Numbered from the stretch's first letter, positions 8,117 to 17,489 are shown. The stretch is DNA of 39,214 nucleotides from Sphingomonas yabuuchiae (GCF_001477495.1 NZ_LDTF01000088.1:1-39214), one strand, 5' to 3'. The notes: generated by a model not told the origin, from the sequence alone. Numbers and translations: made by a program.

Positions 8117-8204
8117 TTGTCGCTTGCATCGGCATCGATGGCCGTGCCCGTTCGATCCTCGCTATCGTGCCTAGGGCGACAATGGCCATTACGACCTTTG
8201 TCGC
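8117..8204. promoter_or_regulatory. three TTGTCGC half-sites between gntK and GH55 copy B
   Basis: The heptamer TTGTCGC occurs at 8117-8123, as its complement GCGACAA at 8176-8182 and again at 8198-8204. The last two form an inverted repeat with a 15-base spacer. All lie in the 173-base gap between two divergent genes, where operators are expected. The first overlaps the gntK ribosome binding site. The motif differs from the dyad before gntT, so a different regulator would be involved. No clear -35/-10 pair was found. Chance occurrence is not excluded. Confidence 0.3.
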
Positions 8205-8280
8205 AGTCGTGCTGAAACACCGCCGTGCCTATCCCAATGGCCCTGCCCCTGATCCGTTCCGCCTGAAAAGGATGACCGCC

Positions 8281-11200
8281 ATGACGCGCCTGCTTTCCCT
8301 TGCCGTGATGGCGCTGCTCGCCGGAACTGCCGCGTCGCCGCTTTGGGCGAAATCCGCTTCGGTTTTTACCCGTGCCCCCGCCGATCCCCGCTCGGTGACG
8401 GTCCAGGCGCGCGGCGACGGTCGGAGCGACGACGGCGCGGCAATCCAGCAGGCGATCGACCGGGTGGCGGGTCAGGGGGGCGGCGGCATCGTCTTCCTGC
8501 CCTCGGGCCGCTATCGCCTGACCCGCACGCTCTACATGCGGCCCGGCGTCCGCCTGTTCGGGGTGGGCAAGACGCGCCCCGTCTTCGTCCTCGCCCCCGC
8601 CACACCGGGGTTCCAGCAGGGCGTCGGGACCATGGTCTTCTTCACCGGCACGCTGCCCCCCGAAGCGGGCAAGGACCCAGCCCCGGTGCCGGTGCCGCCG
8701 CCGACCAGCGTCCCCTTCGACAAGTCCATCGCCGACGCCAATTCGGGTACCTTCTATTCCGCGATGGCCAATGTCGATTTCGAGATCGGATCCGGCAATC
8801 CGGCCGCGACCGCCGTCCGTTTCCACACGGCACAGCACAGCTATCTGGCGCATATCGACTTCCGGCTGGGCGATGCGCTGGCGGGCATCTACCAAGTCGG
8901 GAATCTGGGGCAGGACCTCCACTTCCATGGCGGGCGCTATGGCGTCCTGACCGAAAAGCCCTCCCCCGCCTGGTCCTATACGCTGATCGACTCTAGCTTC
9001 GACGGACAGCGCGACGCGGCGATCCGCGAGCATGAGGCGGGACTGACCCTGGTCAATACGGTGATCCGCAACGTGCCCGTCGGGATCGAGATCGACCGCG
9101 GCTATGGCGACTGGTTCTGGGGCAAGAAGGTGCGGTTCGAGCGGGTCGCACGCGCAGGCATCGTCATCAGCAACGAGGACAATGCCTATACCCAGATCGG
9201 CTTTCCGGACGCGACCGCCAGCGACACGCCGGTCTTCGCCCGGTTCCGGGACAGCGGGCGGACCATCACTGGCCCCGCCCGGCGCTATCGGATGCGGGAC
9301 TTCTCCTATGGCCTCGCCGTGCCGTCGCTTGGCCAGACGGGGCGATACGCGACCAAGGCGGATGCGGTGCCGCTGTTCGCATCGCGATCCAGCGAGGCTC
9401 CCGCCATCCGCACCCTTCCGCCGGTCGAGCAGTGGACCAATGTCCGCGACCTCGGGGCAAAGGGCGACGACGCGACCGACGACACCGCCGCGCTGCAACG
9501 GGCGATCGACACGCACCGCGTCCTCTATTTTCCTGCGGGTTTGTACCGGGTCAGCGACAGCTTGCGCCTGCGCCCCGACAGCGTGCTGATCGGCCTGCAT
9601 CCCAGCCTGACCCAGATCGTCCTGACCGACGACAGCCCGGCCTTTCGGGGCGTCGGCAGCGCAAAGGGGCTGATCGAAAGTGCCAAGGGCGGCGACGCCA
9701 TCGTCTCGGGCCTCGGCCTGGCGGCGGGCGGGCGCAATCCACGCGCGACGGCGCTGCTCTGGCGCGCGGGCGAGGACTCGCTGGTCGATGACGTGAAGTT
9801 CCAGGGCGGGCACGGCACCTTCCGCGCGGATGGCAGCCGCTTCGATCCCTATAATGCCGACCACACCGGCGATCCCGACCCCAAGCAGCGCTGGGACGGT
9901 CATTATCCCAGCCTGTGGGTGACGGATGGCGGGGGCGGTACGTTCAACGGGCTGTGGACGCCCGACACCTATGCCTCGGCGGGCATGCTGGTGTCGAACA
10001 CCGAGACGCCGGGCCATGTCTATCAAATCTCCGCCGAGCATCACCGCCGGGCCGAGATCGTGCTGGACCAGATCGCGCATTGGGAGTTCCTGGCCCCCCA
10101 GACCGAGGAGGAAGCGGGCGAAAGCCGCGATGCCGTGGCCTTCGAGGTGCGCAACGTCCGTGACGTGCTGTTCGCAAACCTCCACGCCTACCGCGTCACC
10201 CGCTCGCTACAGCCCGCCAAGGCGGCGATCGCGCTGTACGGCCGGAACGACATCCGCTTCCGCAACGTCCATGTGAACGCCGAAAGCGGCTTTGCGACCT
10301 GTCAGGCGGACGGCTGCGGCACCTATTTGCGGGCCAGCAAATATCCTTACGAAAATGCGATCCGCGACATGACGCGGGGGGCGGAGGTCCGCGAACGCGA
10401 GTTCGCGACGCTGGACGTCACCCCCGCCGCCCTGCCAGCCCCCTCGCCCAGCCTGACGCCGGTCCGGCGGCTGGCGGACGGCTTCTACTCGCTCGGCGGC
10501 GGGGCGATCGATGCGAGCGGCAAGCTCTATTTCGTCGATCGCTATTTCCATCGCATCCATGGCTGGAGCGAGGAGGAAGGCCTCTCGGTCGTGTCCGACG
10601 CGCCGCTCGATCCCGTGAACCTGGCGGTCGATGGCTCGGGCAAGCTGCTGGTCCTGTCGTCCGCGGGGCCTGCCGCGACGGTCTATAGCATCGATCCAAA
10701 GGCCCCCTCGGCCGTAACGCTCCTGTCTCCGACCGCCGCGACACCGCCGGGTGCCCGGATCGTCCTGCCCGGCAGCGTGTGGGTCAATGGCGAGTTTCGC
10801 GACCAGTACGACCCCGCCACCGACCGGTTCACGACCCTGGGCGAGATGTTCGCCCAAGACATCGGCCAGCCCAAGACGCTATCCTATGTCGCCCCCGATG
10901 GCAGCATCGCCCTGCCCGCCTTCCGCGTGTGGCAGCAGGGGCCGACCGATCATCGCGGCTGGCGCTTTTCGGACACGCTCGACACCTATGGCCTGATTGC
11001 CACGCGCCCCGGCACCCGGATCGCGATCGCCAACGGGTCGGAGGACCGCACCTATACCGGGCTGGTGAGCGCAGGCGGTGCCGTCACCGACCTCAAGCCG
11101 TTCGCCGATCGCGGTGGCGAAAGCGTCGTGACCGGGGCGGACGGGCGCGTCTATGTCGCGAACGGGCAGGTCTTCGTCTATGACGCTGCCGGTGCCGAAC

Positions 11201-11310
11201 TGGGCCGGATCGACGTGCCCGAGCGCCCCTTGCAACTGGTCTTCGGCGGTGCGGACGGGCGGACCCTATTCATCCTGACCCATCACGGCCTTTACGCCGC
11301 ACGCCCCTGA
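8281..11310 (+). CDS. secreted GH55-like double beta-helix glycoside hydrolase, copy B
   Basis: The product is 1009 residues, the same length as the copy at 1887-4916, and similar along its whole length. A signal peptide (MTRLLSLAVMALLAGTAASP) is followed by beta-helix module one (ARGDGRSDDGAAIQQAIDRV near residue 40) and module two (DLGAKGDDATDDTAALQRAI near 395). Around Glu586 is YQISAEHHRRAEIVLDQIAH, followed by PQTEEE, matching the GH55 EH...QxE pattern. A beta-propeller-like C-terminus ends LFILTHHGLYAARP. AAAAGGA lies 8 bases before ATG 8281; ATG 8272 is an alternative that this RBS would not fit. The TonB receptor starts 123 bases downstream, so enzyme and receptor probably form one unit. 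Copy B differs from A by an insertion after GGHGTF (a stretch rich in Asp) balanced by deletions elsewhere. Confidence 0.87.
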   Translation: MTRLLSLAVMALLAGTAASPLWAKSASVFTRAPADPRSVTVQARGDGRSDDGAAIQQAIDRVAGQGGGGIVFLPSGRYRLTRTLYMRPGVRLFGVGKTRPVFVLAPATPGFQQGVGTMVFFTGTLPPEAGKDPAPVPVPPPTSVPFDKSIADANSGTFYSAMANVDFEIGSGNPAATAVRFHTAQHSYLAHIDFRLGDALAGIYQVGNLGQDLHFHGGRYGVLTEKPSPAWSYTLIDSSFDGQRDAAIREHEAGLTLVNTVIRNVPVGIEIDRGYGDWFWGKKVRFERVARAGIVISNEDNAYTQIGFPDATASDTPVFARFRDSGRTITGPARRYRMRDFSYGLAVPSLGQTGRYATKADAVPLFASRSSEAPAIRTLPPVEQWTNVRDLGAKGDDATDDTAALQRAIDTHRVLYFPAGLYRVSDSLRLRPDSVLIGLHPSLTQIVLTDDSPAFRGVGSAKGLIESAKGGDAIVSGLGLAAGGRNPRATALLWRAGEDSLVDDVKFQGGHGTFRADGSRFDPYNADHTGDPDPKQRWDGHYPSLWVTDGGGGTFNGLWTPDTYASAGMLVSNTETPGHVYQISAEHHRRAEIVLDQIAHWEFLAPQTEEEAGESRDAVAFEVRNVRDVLFANLHAYRVTRSLQPAKAAIALYGRNDIRFRNVHVNAESGFATCQADGCGTYLRASKYPYENAIRDMTRGAEVREREFATLDVTPAALPAPSPSLTPVRRLADGFYSLGGGAIDASGKLYFVDRYFHRIHGWSEEEGLSVVSDAPLDPVNLAVDGSGKLLVLSSAGPAATVYSIDPKAPSAVTLLSPTAATPPGARIVLPGSVWVNGEFRDQYDPATDRFTTLGEMFAQDIGQPKTLSYVAPDGSIALPAFRVWQQGPTDHRGWRFSDTLDTYGLIATRPGTRIAIANGSEDRTYTGLVSAGGAVTDLKPFADRGGESVVTGADGRVYVANGQVFVYDAAGAELGRIDVPERPLQLVFGGADGRTLFILTHHGLYAARP

Positions 11311-11381
11311 CCTCGGCGATACCGACTATGGTCGTAGATGCCGCCCCTTCGTCCCTGCGGTAAAGCGGGTGGGAGACGGAG

Positions 11382-11401
11382 GGGCCGGCGATCACCGGCC
11401 C
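11382..11401 (+). other. intercistronic hairpin between GH55 copy B and TonB receptor
   Basis: GGGCCGG (11382-11388) and CCGGCCC (11395-11401) make a 7-bp GC stem with a 6-base loop. No T-run follows, so it is not a classic terminator. It ends 33 bases before the receptor start and could stabilise or process the message, or lower receptor expression. Confidence 0.4.
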
Positions 11402-11433
11402 ATGCTCCGCGGTCTGAGTGAGGGGATGGAGTG

Positions 11434-14400
11434 ATGAGCATCGGCAATCGGCGCAGCCGCGCCTCGTGGAAATCCGGTAACGCTACCAGTGCCATGGCAT
11501 TGGCGCTGGCGCTGATCGCCAGCCCCGCATTGGCGCAGCAGACCCAGGCCCCCGATCCGGCCGCCACGCCGCAAGAGCCCGCCGCCAGCGAGCGCGACAT
11601 CGTCGTCACCGGCACCCGCATCACCGCCAACGGCTATAACGCCCCCACGCCGACCACGGTCATCGGCGAGGAGCAGATCCAGGCCAATGCCCAGCCCAAC
11701 ATCTTCAACACCGTCGCCCAGCTGCCGTCCCTGCAAGGATCGACCGGCGCGACGACGGGCACCTTCAGCACGTCGAGCGGGCAGCAGGGTCTCAGTTCCT
11801 TCTCGTTGCGTGGCCTGGGGACCATCCGCACCCTGACGCTGCTCGACGGGCAGCGCGTGGTCGGGGCGAACGTCACCGGCGTTCCCGATATCAGCCAGTT
11901 CCCGCAACTGCTGATCAAGCGGGTCGATGTCGTGACCGGGGGCGCCTCGGCATCCTGGGGTTCCGACGCGGTCGGCGGTGTCATCAACTTTATCACCGAC
12001 ACCCGCTTCACCGGCTTCAAGGGCAATCTCCAAACCGGCGTCACCACCTATGGCGACAATGGCCAGGTGCTGGCCCAGGCCGCCTTCGGCAAGGCGCTGG
12101 CGGGCGACCGGCTCCACCTGATCGTCAGCGGCGAATATGCCAAGGATCAGGGCGTCGGGCCGGGCAATTTCGGCGAGGACCTGGCGGGCAGCCGCGACTG
12201 GTATCGCGCCTCGACGCTGGTCGATACCGGCATCCGCAACGGCAGCACGCCGCAATTCCTGTACCGCGACCATGGCCAGGCCTATCAATACACCAAATAC
12301 GGCCTGATCAGCGCCGGGCCGCTTCAGGGCACGGCGTTCGACGCCAATGGCAATCCCTTTCCCTTCCAGTATGGATCGAACGGCGTTCCCGCCAAGAATG
12401 CGGCGGGCAACGTCATCGGATGCTATGTCGGTTTCTGCGTCGGCGGCGACCAGTCGGGGCATGTCGGCTCCGGCACCTCGCTCCAATCCGCGCTTGAGCG
12501 GGTCAACGGCTATACCCGTATCGGCTATGACATCGCGCCCGACATGGAGCTGTATGTCACCGCCAATATCGCGCAGGTGAAGACCAGCAATCAGCCCAAT
12601 CCCGGCGCTTCGAAGACCGGGCTGACCATCCAGTGTTCCAACCCCTATCTGCCGCAATCCATCCAGCAGCAATGCGCCGCCAACGGGATCACCCAATTCA
12701 GCTATGGCCTGAGCAACGCGATCCTGCCGAACATCAAGGTCAACACCGATCGCCGCCAGTATCGCTTCGTCGGCGGCCTGAAGGGCAAGGCGGAGGTGCT
12801 GGGCGGCAGCTGGACCTATGACGTCTATTACGAGCATGGCATCAACGTCACCGACATCAATGTCGACAATATCAGCCTGACCGGCCGCTATAACCAGGCA
12901 GTCAACGCGACGACGCTGAACGGCCAGATCGTCTGCGCCAATGCCGCCGCCCGGGCCAGCGGGTGCCAGCCGATCAACATCTTCGGCGGTGCCACGCCAT
13001 CGGCCGCAGCCTTGGCCTATATCACCCCGGCCAACGGCCCGTTCCAGCATACCCGCCAGACTCAGGACGCGGCGGCGGGCAGCATCTCGGGCAATCTGAT
13101 CGACCTGTGGGCCGGACCGCTATCGATCGCGACCGGCGTCGAATATAGGCGCGAGGCATACCGCGTGAACGCCGACCCTTATGGCGCGGGCGTCTCGGCG
13201 ATCAGCCCCAATTCGGCCGACTATCCCGCCGACCCGTTCCTGAATTCGGCGACCGGCAGCAACTGGTATGCAGGCAACTACAAAAACGGGTCTGGCAAAT
13301 ATGACGTGTATGAGAGCTTCCTGGAGCTTAACCTCCCACTCATCAATTCGGCAAGCCTGGGCCGTGCCAATCTAAGCGCGGCGGGCCGTGCCACCCATTA
13401 TTCGACCTCGGGCGCGGTCTATGCCTGGAAGCTGGGGGGCACCTGGGACACGCCGCTCGACGGCTTCCGTCTGCGCGCCGTCACCTCGCGCGACGTGCGT
13501 GCGCCCAACCTGTCCGAACTGTTCGCCGCCCCGACGACGACGACGGTGCCCAACTTCACCGATCCGTTCCGCAACACGCAGGTGCTGATCATCCAGAACT
13601 CGCTGGGCAATCCCAATCTGCGCCCCGAAATCGCGCGCAGCACCGAGGCGGGCGTGGTCCTGTCGCGGCCGAGCTGGGCACCGGGGCTCAGCCTGTCCTT
13701 CGACTATTACACGATCAAGGTGAACGACGTCGTCTCCAGCCTGTCGGCCGCGCAGATCGTCAACCTGTGTTTTCAGGGCAATACCGAGACGTGCGGTGCC
13801 TTCAACCTTCAGAACACGGCCGGGCCGAACTTCGTCAACGTCCAGGCGTTCAACCTCGCCTCGATCAAGACCAGCGGCTTCGACATCGAGGGCAGCTATC
13901 AGTGGCGCAACCCGATGGGGCTGAACGGCAACCTGACGCTGCGTGCACTCGCCACCCATGTCATTAAGTTCGTGACCGATCCCGGCCTGCCCGGCACCAT
14001 CCCGATCGACAGCGCGGGCGCCAATTCGGGTGCGACGCCAAGCTGGAAGTGGCTGGCGATCCAGAGCTACGACACCGATAAATTCAGCCTGCTGGTCCAG
14101 GAACGCTGGTTCAGCGACGGCGTGTTCGGCAACCAATATGTCGTCTGCTCGACCAGCTGCCCGGTCTCGACCGGGAACAATCCGACGATCGACCGCAACT
14201 TCATGAAGGGGGCCTTCTATGTCGATATCGGCGGCTCGCTGAACGTGACGCCAGCGGTCAGCATGTTCTTCAAGGTCGACAATCTGCTGGACCGCGACCC
14301 TGAGCCCTCGCCGCAGACCAATACCGGCCTGGACGTCAATCCGGCATTGTATGACACGCTGGGCCGCTCCTACCGCATCGGCCTGCGCGCCAAGTTCTAA
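11434..14400 (+). CDS. TonB-dependent outer-membrane receptor, first
   Basis: The product is 988 residues. A signal peptide ends ALIASPALAQ, an Ala/Pro-rich linker follows, and a TonB-box-like DIVVTGTRI opens the plug near residue 50. The plug contains SSFSLRGLGTIRTLTLLDGQ and LLIKRVDVVTGGASASWGSD, AVGGVINFIT, all typical of sphingomonad receptors. The remainder is a 22-strand barrel with RAPNLSELFA and NPNLRPEIARSTEAGVV, and the protein ends YRIGLRAKF with the terminal aromatic residue used for barrel assembly. Such receptors import oligosaccharides or chelates using TonB energy. Its place behind the GH55-like gene points to glucan oligosaccharides, which is inference. GGGGATGGAG precedes ATG 11434; the GTG one codon earlier is less likely. 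A strong terminator follows. Confidence 0.92.
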   Translation: MSIGNRRSRASWKSGNATSAMALALALIASPALAQQTQAPDPAATPQEPAASERDIVVTGTRITANGYNAPTPTTVIGEEQIQANAQPNIFNTVAQLPSLQGSTGATTGTFSTSSGQQGLSSFSLRGLGTIRTLTLLDGQRVVGANVTGVPDISQFPQLLIKRVDVVTGGASASWGSDAVGGVINFITDTRFTGFKGNLQTGVTTYGDNGQVLAQAAFGKALAGDRLHLIVSGEYAKDQGVGPGNFGEDLAGSRDWYRASTLVDTGIRNGSTPQFLYRDHGQAYQYTKYGLISAGPLQGTAFDANGNPFPFQYGSNGVPAKNAAGNVIGCYVGFCVGGDQSGHVGSGTSLQSALERVNGYTRIGYDIAPDMELYVTANIAQVKTSNQPNPGASKTGLTIQCSNPYLPQSIQQQCAANGITQFSYGLSNAILPNIKVNTDRRQYRFVGGLKGKAEVLGGSWTYDVYYEHGINVTDINVDNISLTGRYNQAVNATTLNGQIVCANAAARASGCQPINIFGGATPSAAALAYITPANGPFQHTRQTQDAAAGSISGNLIDLWAGPLSIATGVEYRREAYRVNADPYGAGVSAISPNSADYPADPFLNSATGSNWYAGNYKNGSGKYDVYESFLELNLPLINSASLGRANLSAAGRATHYSTSGAVYAWKLGGTWDTPLDGFRLRAVTSRDVRAPNLSELFAAPTTTTVPNFTDPFRNTQVLIIQNSLGNPNLRPEIARSTEAGVVLSRPSWAPGLSLSFDYYTIKVNDVVSSLSAAQIVNLCFQGNTETCGAFNLQNTAGPNFVNVQAFNLASIKTSGFDIEGSYQWRNPMGLNGNLTLRALATHVIKFVTDPGLPGTIPIDSAGANSGATPSWKWLAIQSYDTDKFSLLVQERWFSDGVFGNQYVVCSTSCPVSTGNNPTIDRNFMKGAFYVDIGGSLNVTPAVSMFFKVDNLLDRDPEPSPQTNTGLDVNPALYDTLGRSYRIGLRAKF

Positions 14401-14407
14401 AATGGAC

Positions 14408-14445
14408 AAGGGGTGGATTTCGGCCTCCCGAAATCCACCCCTTTT
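14408..14445. terminator. bidirectional Rho-independent terminator
   Basis: A perfect 16-bp stem (14408-14423 with 14428-14443) closes a CCTC loop. The right arm runs into TTTT on the plus strand, and the left arm begins with AA, giving a weaker T-run on the minus strand. It sits between two convergent TonB receptor genes that end 64 bases apart, so it can stop both transcripts. Confidence 0.9.
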
Positions 14446-14464
14446 CCGTCCCGCTATCGGGCGA

Positions 14465-17395
14465 TCAGAGCTTCAGGCTGATACCCGCAAAGAAGGTCCG
14501 GCCCAGCGCATCATAGACGTTGGGGAAAGTATTGCCCGAATTCGATCCGGCACTCCCCGCCACGCCGCCGACGACGGGCGGATTGACGTTGAACAGATTG
14601 CTGACGCCAAGGCGGAACGTGTACTGCTTGTTGACGTCGAAGCTGACATTGGTGTCGAAGAAGGAATAGGACGGGATGCGGCTGACCAGGATCGGCGTGC
14701 CCGGATCCGCGCTGACCGGCCCGATATAGCGCCACCGCCCCTGGATCGAGACATCACCCAGATCGAGGGTGGCCGATGCCTGGTGCTTCCAGCGCGGGAT
14801 CGGGTTGATCGACACCGCCGCGCAACTGTTACCGAACTTGCCCGCACAGTTGATCGGCGTCGCCTGCGCGCCCAGGTTGAAGGTGTAGCGGTCGACATAG
14901 GTGCCCGCCATCGCCAGCGTCAGGCTGGTCTCACCCGGCAGCTTGAAGCGGTAATCGGCCGACACGTCGATGCCGCTCGTCTGCAGCGTGGCGACGTTGA
15001 TCAGTTGCTCGGTGACACCCGGAAACTGGCCGTTCGCATTGGGCGAGCCAGTCAGCTGGCCCGAGATATTGCTGCGCACGATCAGCGAGCAATAGGCCGA
15101 GATGTTGTTGTTGAAGCACTGGTTCACGATGTCCTGCGAACCATCGGAGGCGATGTAGTTGTTCACCTTCATCCGGTAATAGTCGACCGTGACGTTCAGG
15201 CCGGGCAGGACGCGCGGCGAGAACACCGCCCCCACCGTCAGCGTATTGGCGGTTTCGGGCCGCAGCGCCGGATTGCCACCCGCGTTGATGTTGGTCTGGC
15301 CGGCGGTCACGTCCTGGATCACGCCCGAATTGACCAGCGCGGCGGGGGCACCTTGCGCGATACACTTGGCGGCCAGTGCGGCATTGCCCTGCGGCGCCCC
15401 CCGCGCGCACGGATCGGTCGACAGCACGTCGGTGCCTGCCTGGGTGATCGGACTGTTCAGCTCGGCGATGTTGGGATCGCGGGTCGCGCGGTTGAAGATC
15501 GCCCGGAAGCGCAGCCCCTCGACCGGGCTCCAGTCGCCGCCCAGCTTGTAGGTGACGGCGTCCAGCTTATTACGGCCCGCTACCGTGTTGTTGGTATAGG
15601 CCGAGTAACGCACGCCGCCTTCAAAGTTCAGCGCGCGGACGAAGGGCCGGTCGGTGACGAGTGGCATCTGCAACTCGCCGTAGACTTCCTTGACGTCGAA
15701 CGAGGCGCTAGGAACCGCCGTGCCCTGCCCGTAATAGATCAGGTTGCCCGAGCCGTAATTGGCATCGACCGATTGGCTGCCCGTCTCGCGACGATATTCC
15801 GCCCCGACCGCGATCGCAGCTGGCTTGTCGGCCAGCGGGCTTTGCAGGAAGTTCAGATCGCCCGACAGGCTGCCGCCGGTAACGAACTGGGTGTAGCGAT
15901 TGTCCTGTGATCCGTTGGCAGTGATGAAGGACAGGGCCGCGGACGAAATCGGCTGTGACGTGAACAGGTTGACGGGGACGCAGCCGTTGCTGGGATTGAC
16001 GCAGACGGGCGTGCCGTTCGCCCCCACCGTCGCGTTGATGGCCTGGGCGGTCCGGTTATAGTCGAGGTCGTTCAGCAGCGCCTCGTGCCGCTTGGCCAGG
16101 CCATATTGCGCAAACACGTCGTAATGGAAGCTGTCGGCGAAGTCGCCGCGCAGGCCGACGATCCCGAAATAGGTGTCGTTGGTGAATTGCTGGATGCGAC
16201 CGCCCGTCTCGGTGACGCGGCGACGGATACCCACATTGGCCGTGCCGTCGGCGTTCAGATTGGCCGGATCGCCGAAGATCAGGGCCGAGTTGGTTGCGTT
16301 GAGGAACGGATTGCTGGGGGAGATCGCAAAGTTGAAGCCGCCCGTCGCCGTCGGTGCGAGGATCGCCGTCACGTCACTGCGCGTATAGCTGCCGCGCGCA
16401 TAGAGTTCGGCCGCATCGGAGAATTTGTAGCTGCCCAGCGCCGTCACATTATACCGCTCCAGCGGCACCTGCAGGTAATTGGCGGGGTTGAAATTATAAG
16501 GCTTGTAATAAGGAACGAAATTATCCGTCCCGCCGGCTTGGCTGCCGTCGTTGATCTGGTAGCGCCCGGAGTTGATGTCGATAACGGTCGGCGTAGCATT
16601 GCTCGACCCGGTCGGCTTCAGATTGCCGTCAAGGGCTTGCGCCGAATAGGCGCGGGCCGACTGATAGACGCCGTCCCGCTTCGAATATTGGCCCGCGATG
16701 ACGATATGCCCGGCATCGTCGCTGCCGAACTTCACACCCGCCGCCAGACCGGCATTATACTGGGCGCCGTCGCCATGCCCGGTGATCTGCGAGCTGGCAT
16801 CGGCACGCACGCCCTCCAGCTTGTCGTCGAGCACGAAGTTGACCACGCCCGAAATGGCATCGGCACCGTAAACGGCCGAAGCGCCGCCGGTCAGCACGTC
16901 GACCCGCTTGATGAGGACGGTCGGGATCGCGTTGATGTCGACCGCCCCGCCGATATCCGACGGCACCATCCGGCGACCGTTGACCAGCACCAGTGTCCGC
17001 TGCGACCCCAAGCCGCGAAGATCGACCGTCGCGGTACCGCCATTGCCGTTATTGGTCGTGCCGCTCGCGGCGGGCACGAACTGCGGCGAGGACGACAGAT
17101 AGGACTCGGCGGTGACGGTGTTGGTCGCCTTCAGCTCACCTGCGCTGATCGTCGCGACGGGGCTGCTGCTCTGGAGGTCGGGACGCTGGATGCGCGATCC
17201 GGTAACGACGATATCACCGGTCGGCGCCGGGGTGGCGGTGGCCGGGCTGGTGTCCGTCGCCGGACCCTGCACGGCCTGGGCCGACGCCGCCGTCGCCAAA
17301 CTCGCCATACCGAGCCCCAGGCCGACCAGGGTCAGGCTCTGAAGGGCGGTCCCGATATGCAACCGGCGACGGGCAGGCGTGGAATTCTTGGTCAT
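14465..17395 (-). CDS. TonB-dependent outer-membrane receptor, second
   Basis: The product is 976 residues. It has a long basic N-terminus and signal peptide ending ATAASAQA, a linker rich in Pro, Ala and Thr, and the plug start DIVVTGSRIQRPDLQSSSP near residue 60. Plug hallmarks are TVDLRGLGSQRTLVLVNGRR, IPTVLIKRVDVLTGGASAVY and GADAISGVVNFVLDD. The barrel shows NPALRPETANTLTVGAVF and NVTVDYYRMKVNNYIA, and the end is LGRTFFAGISLKL, with Leu instead of the usual aromatic last residue. Cys pairs occur in extracellular-loop positions. The substrate is unknown. The message starts with an unusual leader (17402-17438) in which the ribosome binding site TGAGGA can be paired; a promoter candidate lies at 17490-17518. 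The gene is convergent with the first receptor. Confidence 0.92.
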   Translation of the reverse strand: MTKNSTPARRRLHIGTALQSLTLVGLGLGMASLATAASAQAVQGPATDTSPATATPAPTGDIVVTGSRIQRPDLQSSSPVATISAGELKATNTVTAESYLSSSPQFVPAASGTTNNGNGGTATVDLRGLGSQRTLVLVNGRRMVPSDIGGAVDINAIPTVLIKRVDVLTGGASAVYGADAISGVVNFVLDDKLEGVRADASSQITGHGDGAQYNAGLAAGVKFGSDDAGHIVIAGQYSKRDGVYQSARAYSAQALDGNLKPTGSSNATPTVIDINSGRYQINDGSQAGGTDNFVPYYKPYNFNPANYLQVPLERYNVTALGSYKFSDAAELYARGSYTRSDVTAILAPTATGGFNFAISPSNPFLNATNSALIFGDPANLNADGTANVGIRRRVTETGGRIQQFTNDTYFGIVGLRGDFADSFHYDVFAQYGLAKRHEALLNDLDYNRTAQAINATVGANGTPVCVNPSNGCVPVNLFTSQPISSAALSFITANGSQDNRYTQFVTGGSLSGDLNFLQSPLADKPAAIAVGAEYRRETGSQSVDANYGSGNLIYYGQGTAVPSASFDVKEVYGELQMPLVTDRPFVRALNFEGGVRYSAYTNNTVAGRNKLDAVTYKLGGDWSPVEGLRFRAIFNRATRDPNIAELNSPITQAGTDVLSTDPCARGAPQGNAALAAKCIAQGAPAALVNSGVIQDVTAGQTNINAGGNPALRPETANTLTVGAVFSPRVLPGLNVTVDYYRMKVNNYIASDGSQDIVNQCFNNNISAYCSLIVRSNISGQLTGSPNANGQFPGVTEQLINVATLQTSGIDVSADYRFKLPGETSLTLAMAGTYVDRYTFNLGAQATPINCAGKFGNSCAAVSINPIPRWKHQASATLDLGDVSIQGRWRYIGPVSADPGTPILVSRIPSYSFFDTNVSFDVNKQYTFRLGVSNLFNVNPPVVGGVAGSAGSNSGNTFPNVYDALGRTFFAGISLKL

Positions 17396-17401
17396 GACGC
17401 G

Positions 17402-17438
17402 TCCTCATTCTGCTGAGGATCGGGGCCATCCGATCCTC
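17402..17438 (-). promoter_or_regulatory. leader with two mutually exclusive hairpins over the receptor RBS
   Basis: Reading the minus strand 5' to 3', three segments follow: GAGGATCGG (17438-17430), then CCGATCCTC (17423-17415) extended by A17414, then TGAGGA (17407-17402), and 6 bases later ATG 17395. The middle segment pairs perfectly with the first (9 bp, 6-base loop), or its end TCCTCA pairs with TGAGGA (6 bp, 6-base loop). TGAGGA contains the GAGGA ribosome binding site. The pairings cannot coexist, so the first frees and the second hides the RBS. This is the layout of an anti-anti-SD/anti-SD/SD switch. The upstream hairpin is stronger, so the default may be ON. The first arm also holds GGAGG spaced for an out-of-frame ATG at 17429. 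Confidence 0.55.
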
Positions 17439-17489
17439 CAGCCAAAATTGCCGCCCCTGCCCCATCACGAGGCCCGGAAGCGTGGCGTC

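Noticed and set aside
8104..10185. A 693-codon minus-strand frame opposite GH55 copy B
   Set aside because: Same compositional shadow effect; no RBS, no recognisable domain, and it overlaps the well-supported gene entirely.
11392..13050. A 552-codon minus-strand frame opposite the first TonB receptor
   Set aside because: Shadow of a high-GC gene; Gly/Asp/Ala/Arg-rich with no domain.
14351..17416. Two long plus-strand frames (to 15910 and from 16085) opposite the second TonB receptor
   Set aside because: Shadow frames; they span the terminator and receptor leader and show no protein-like features.
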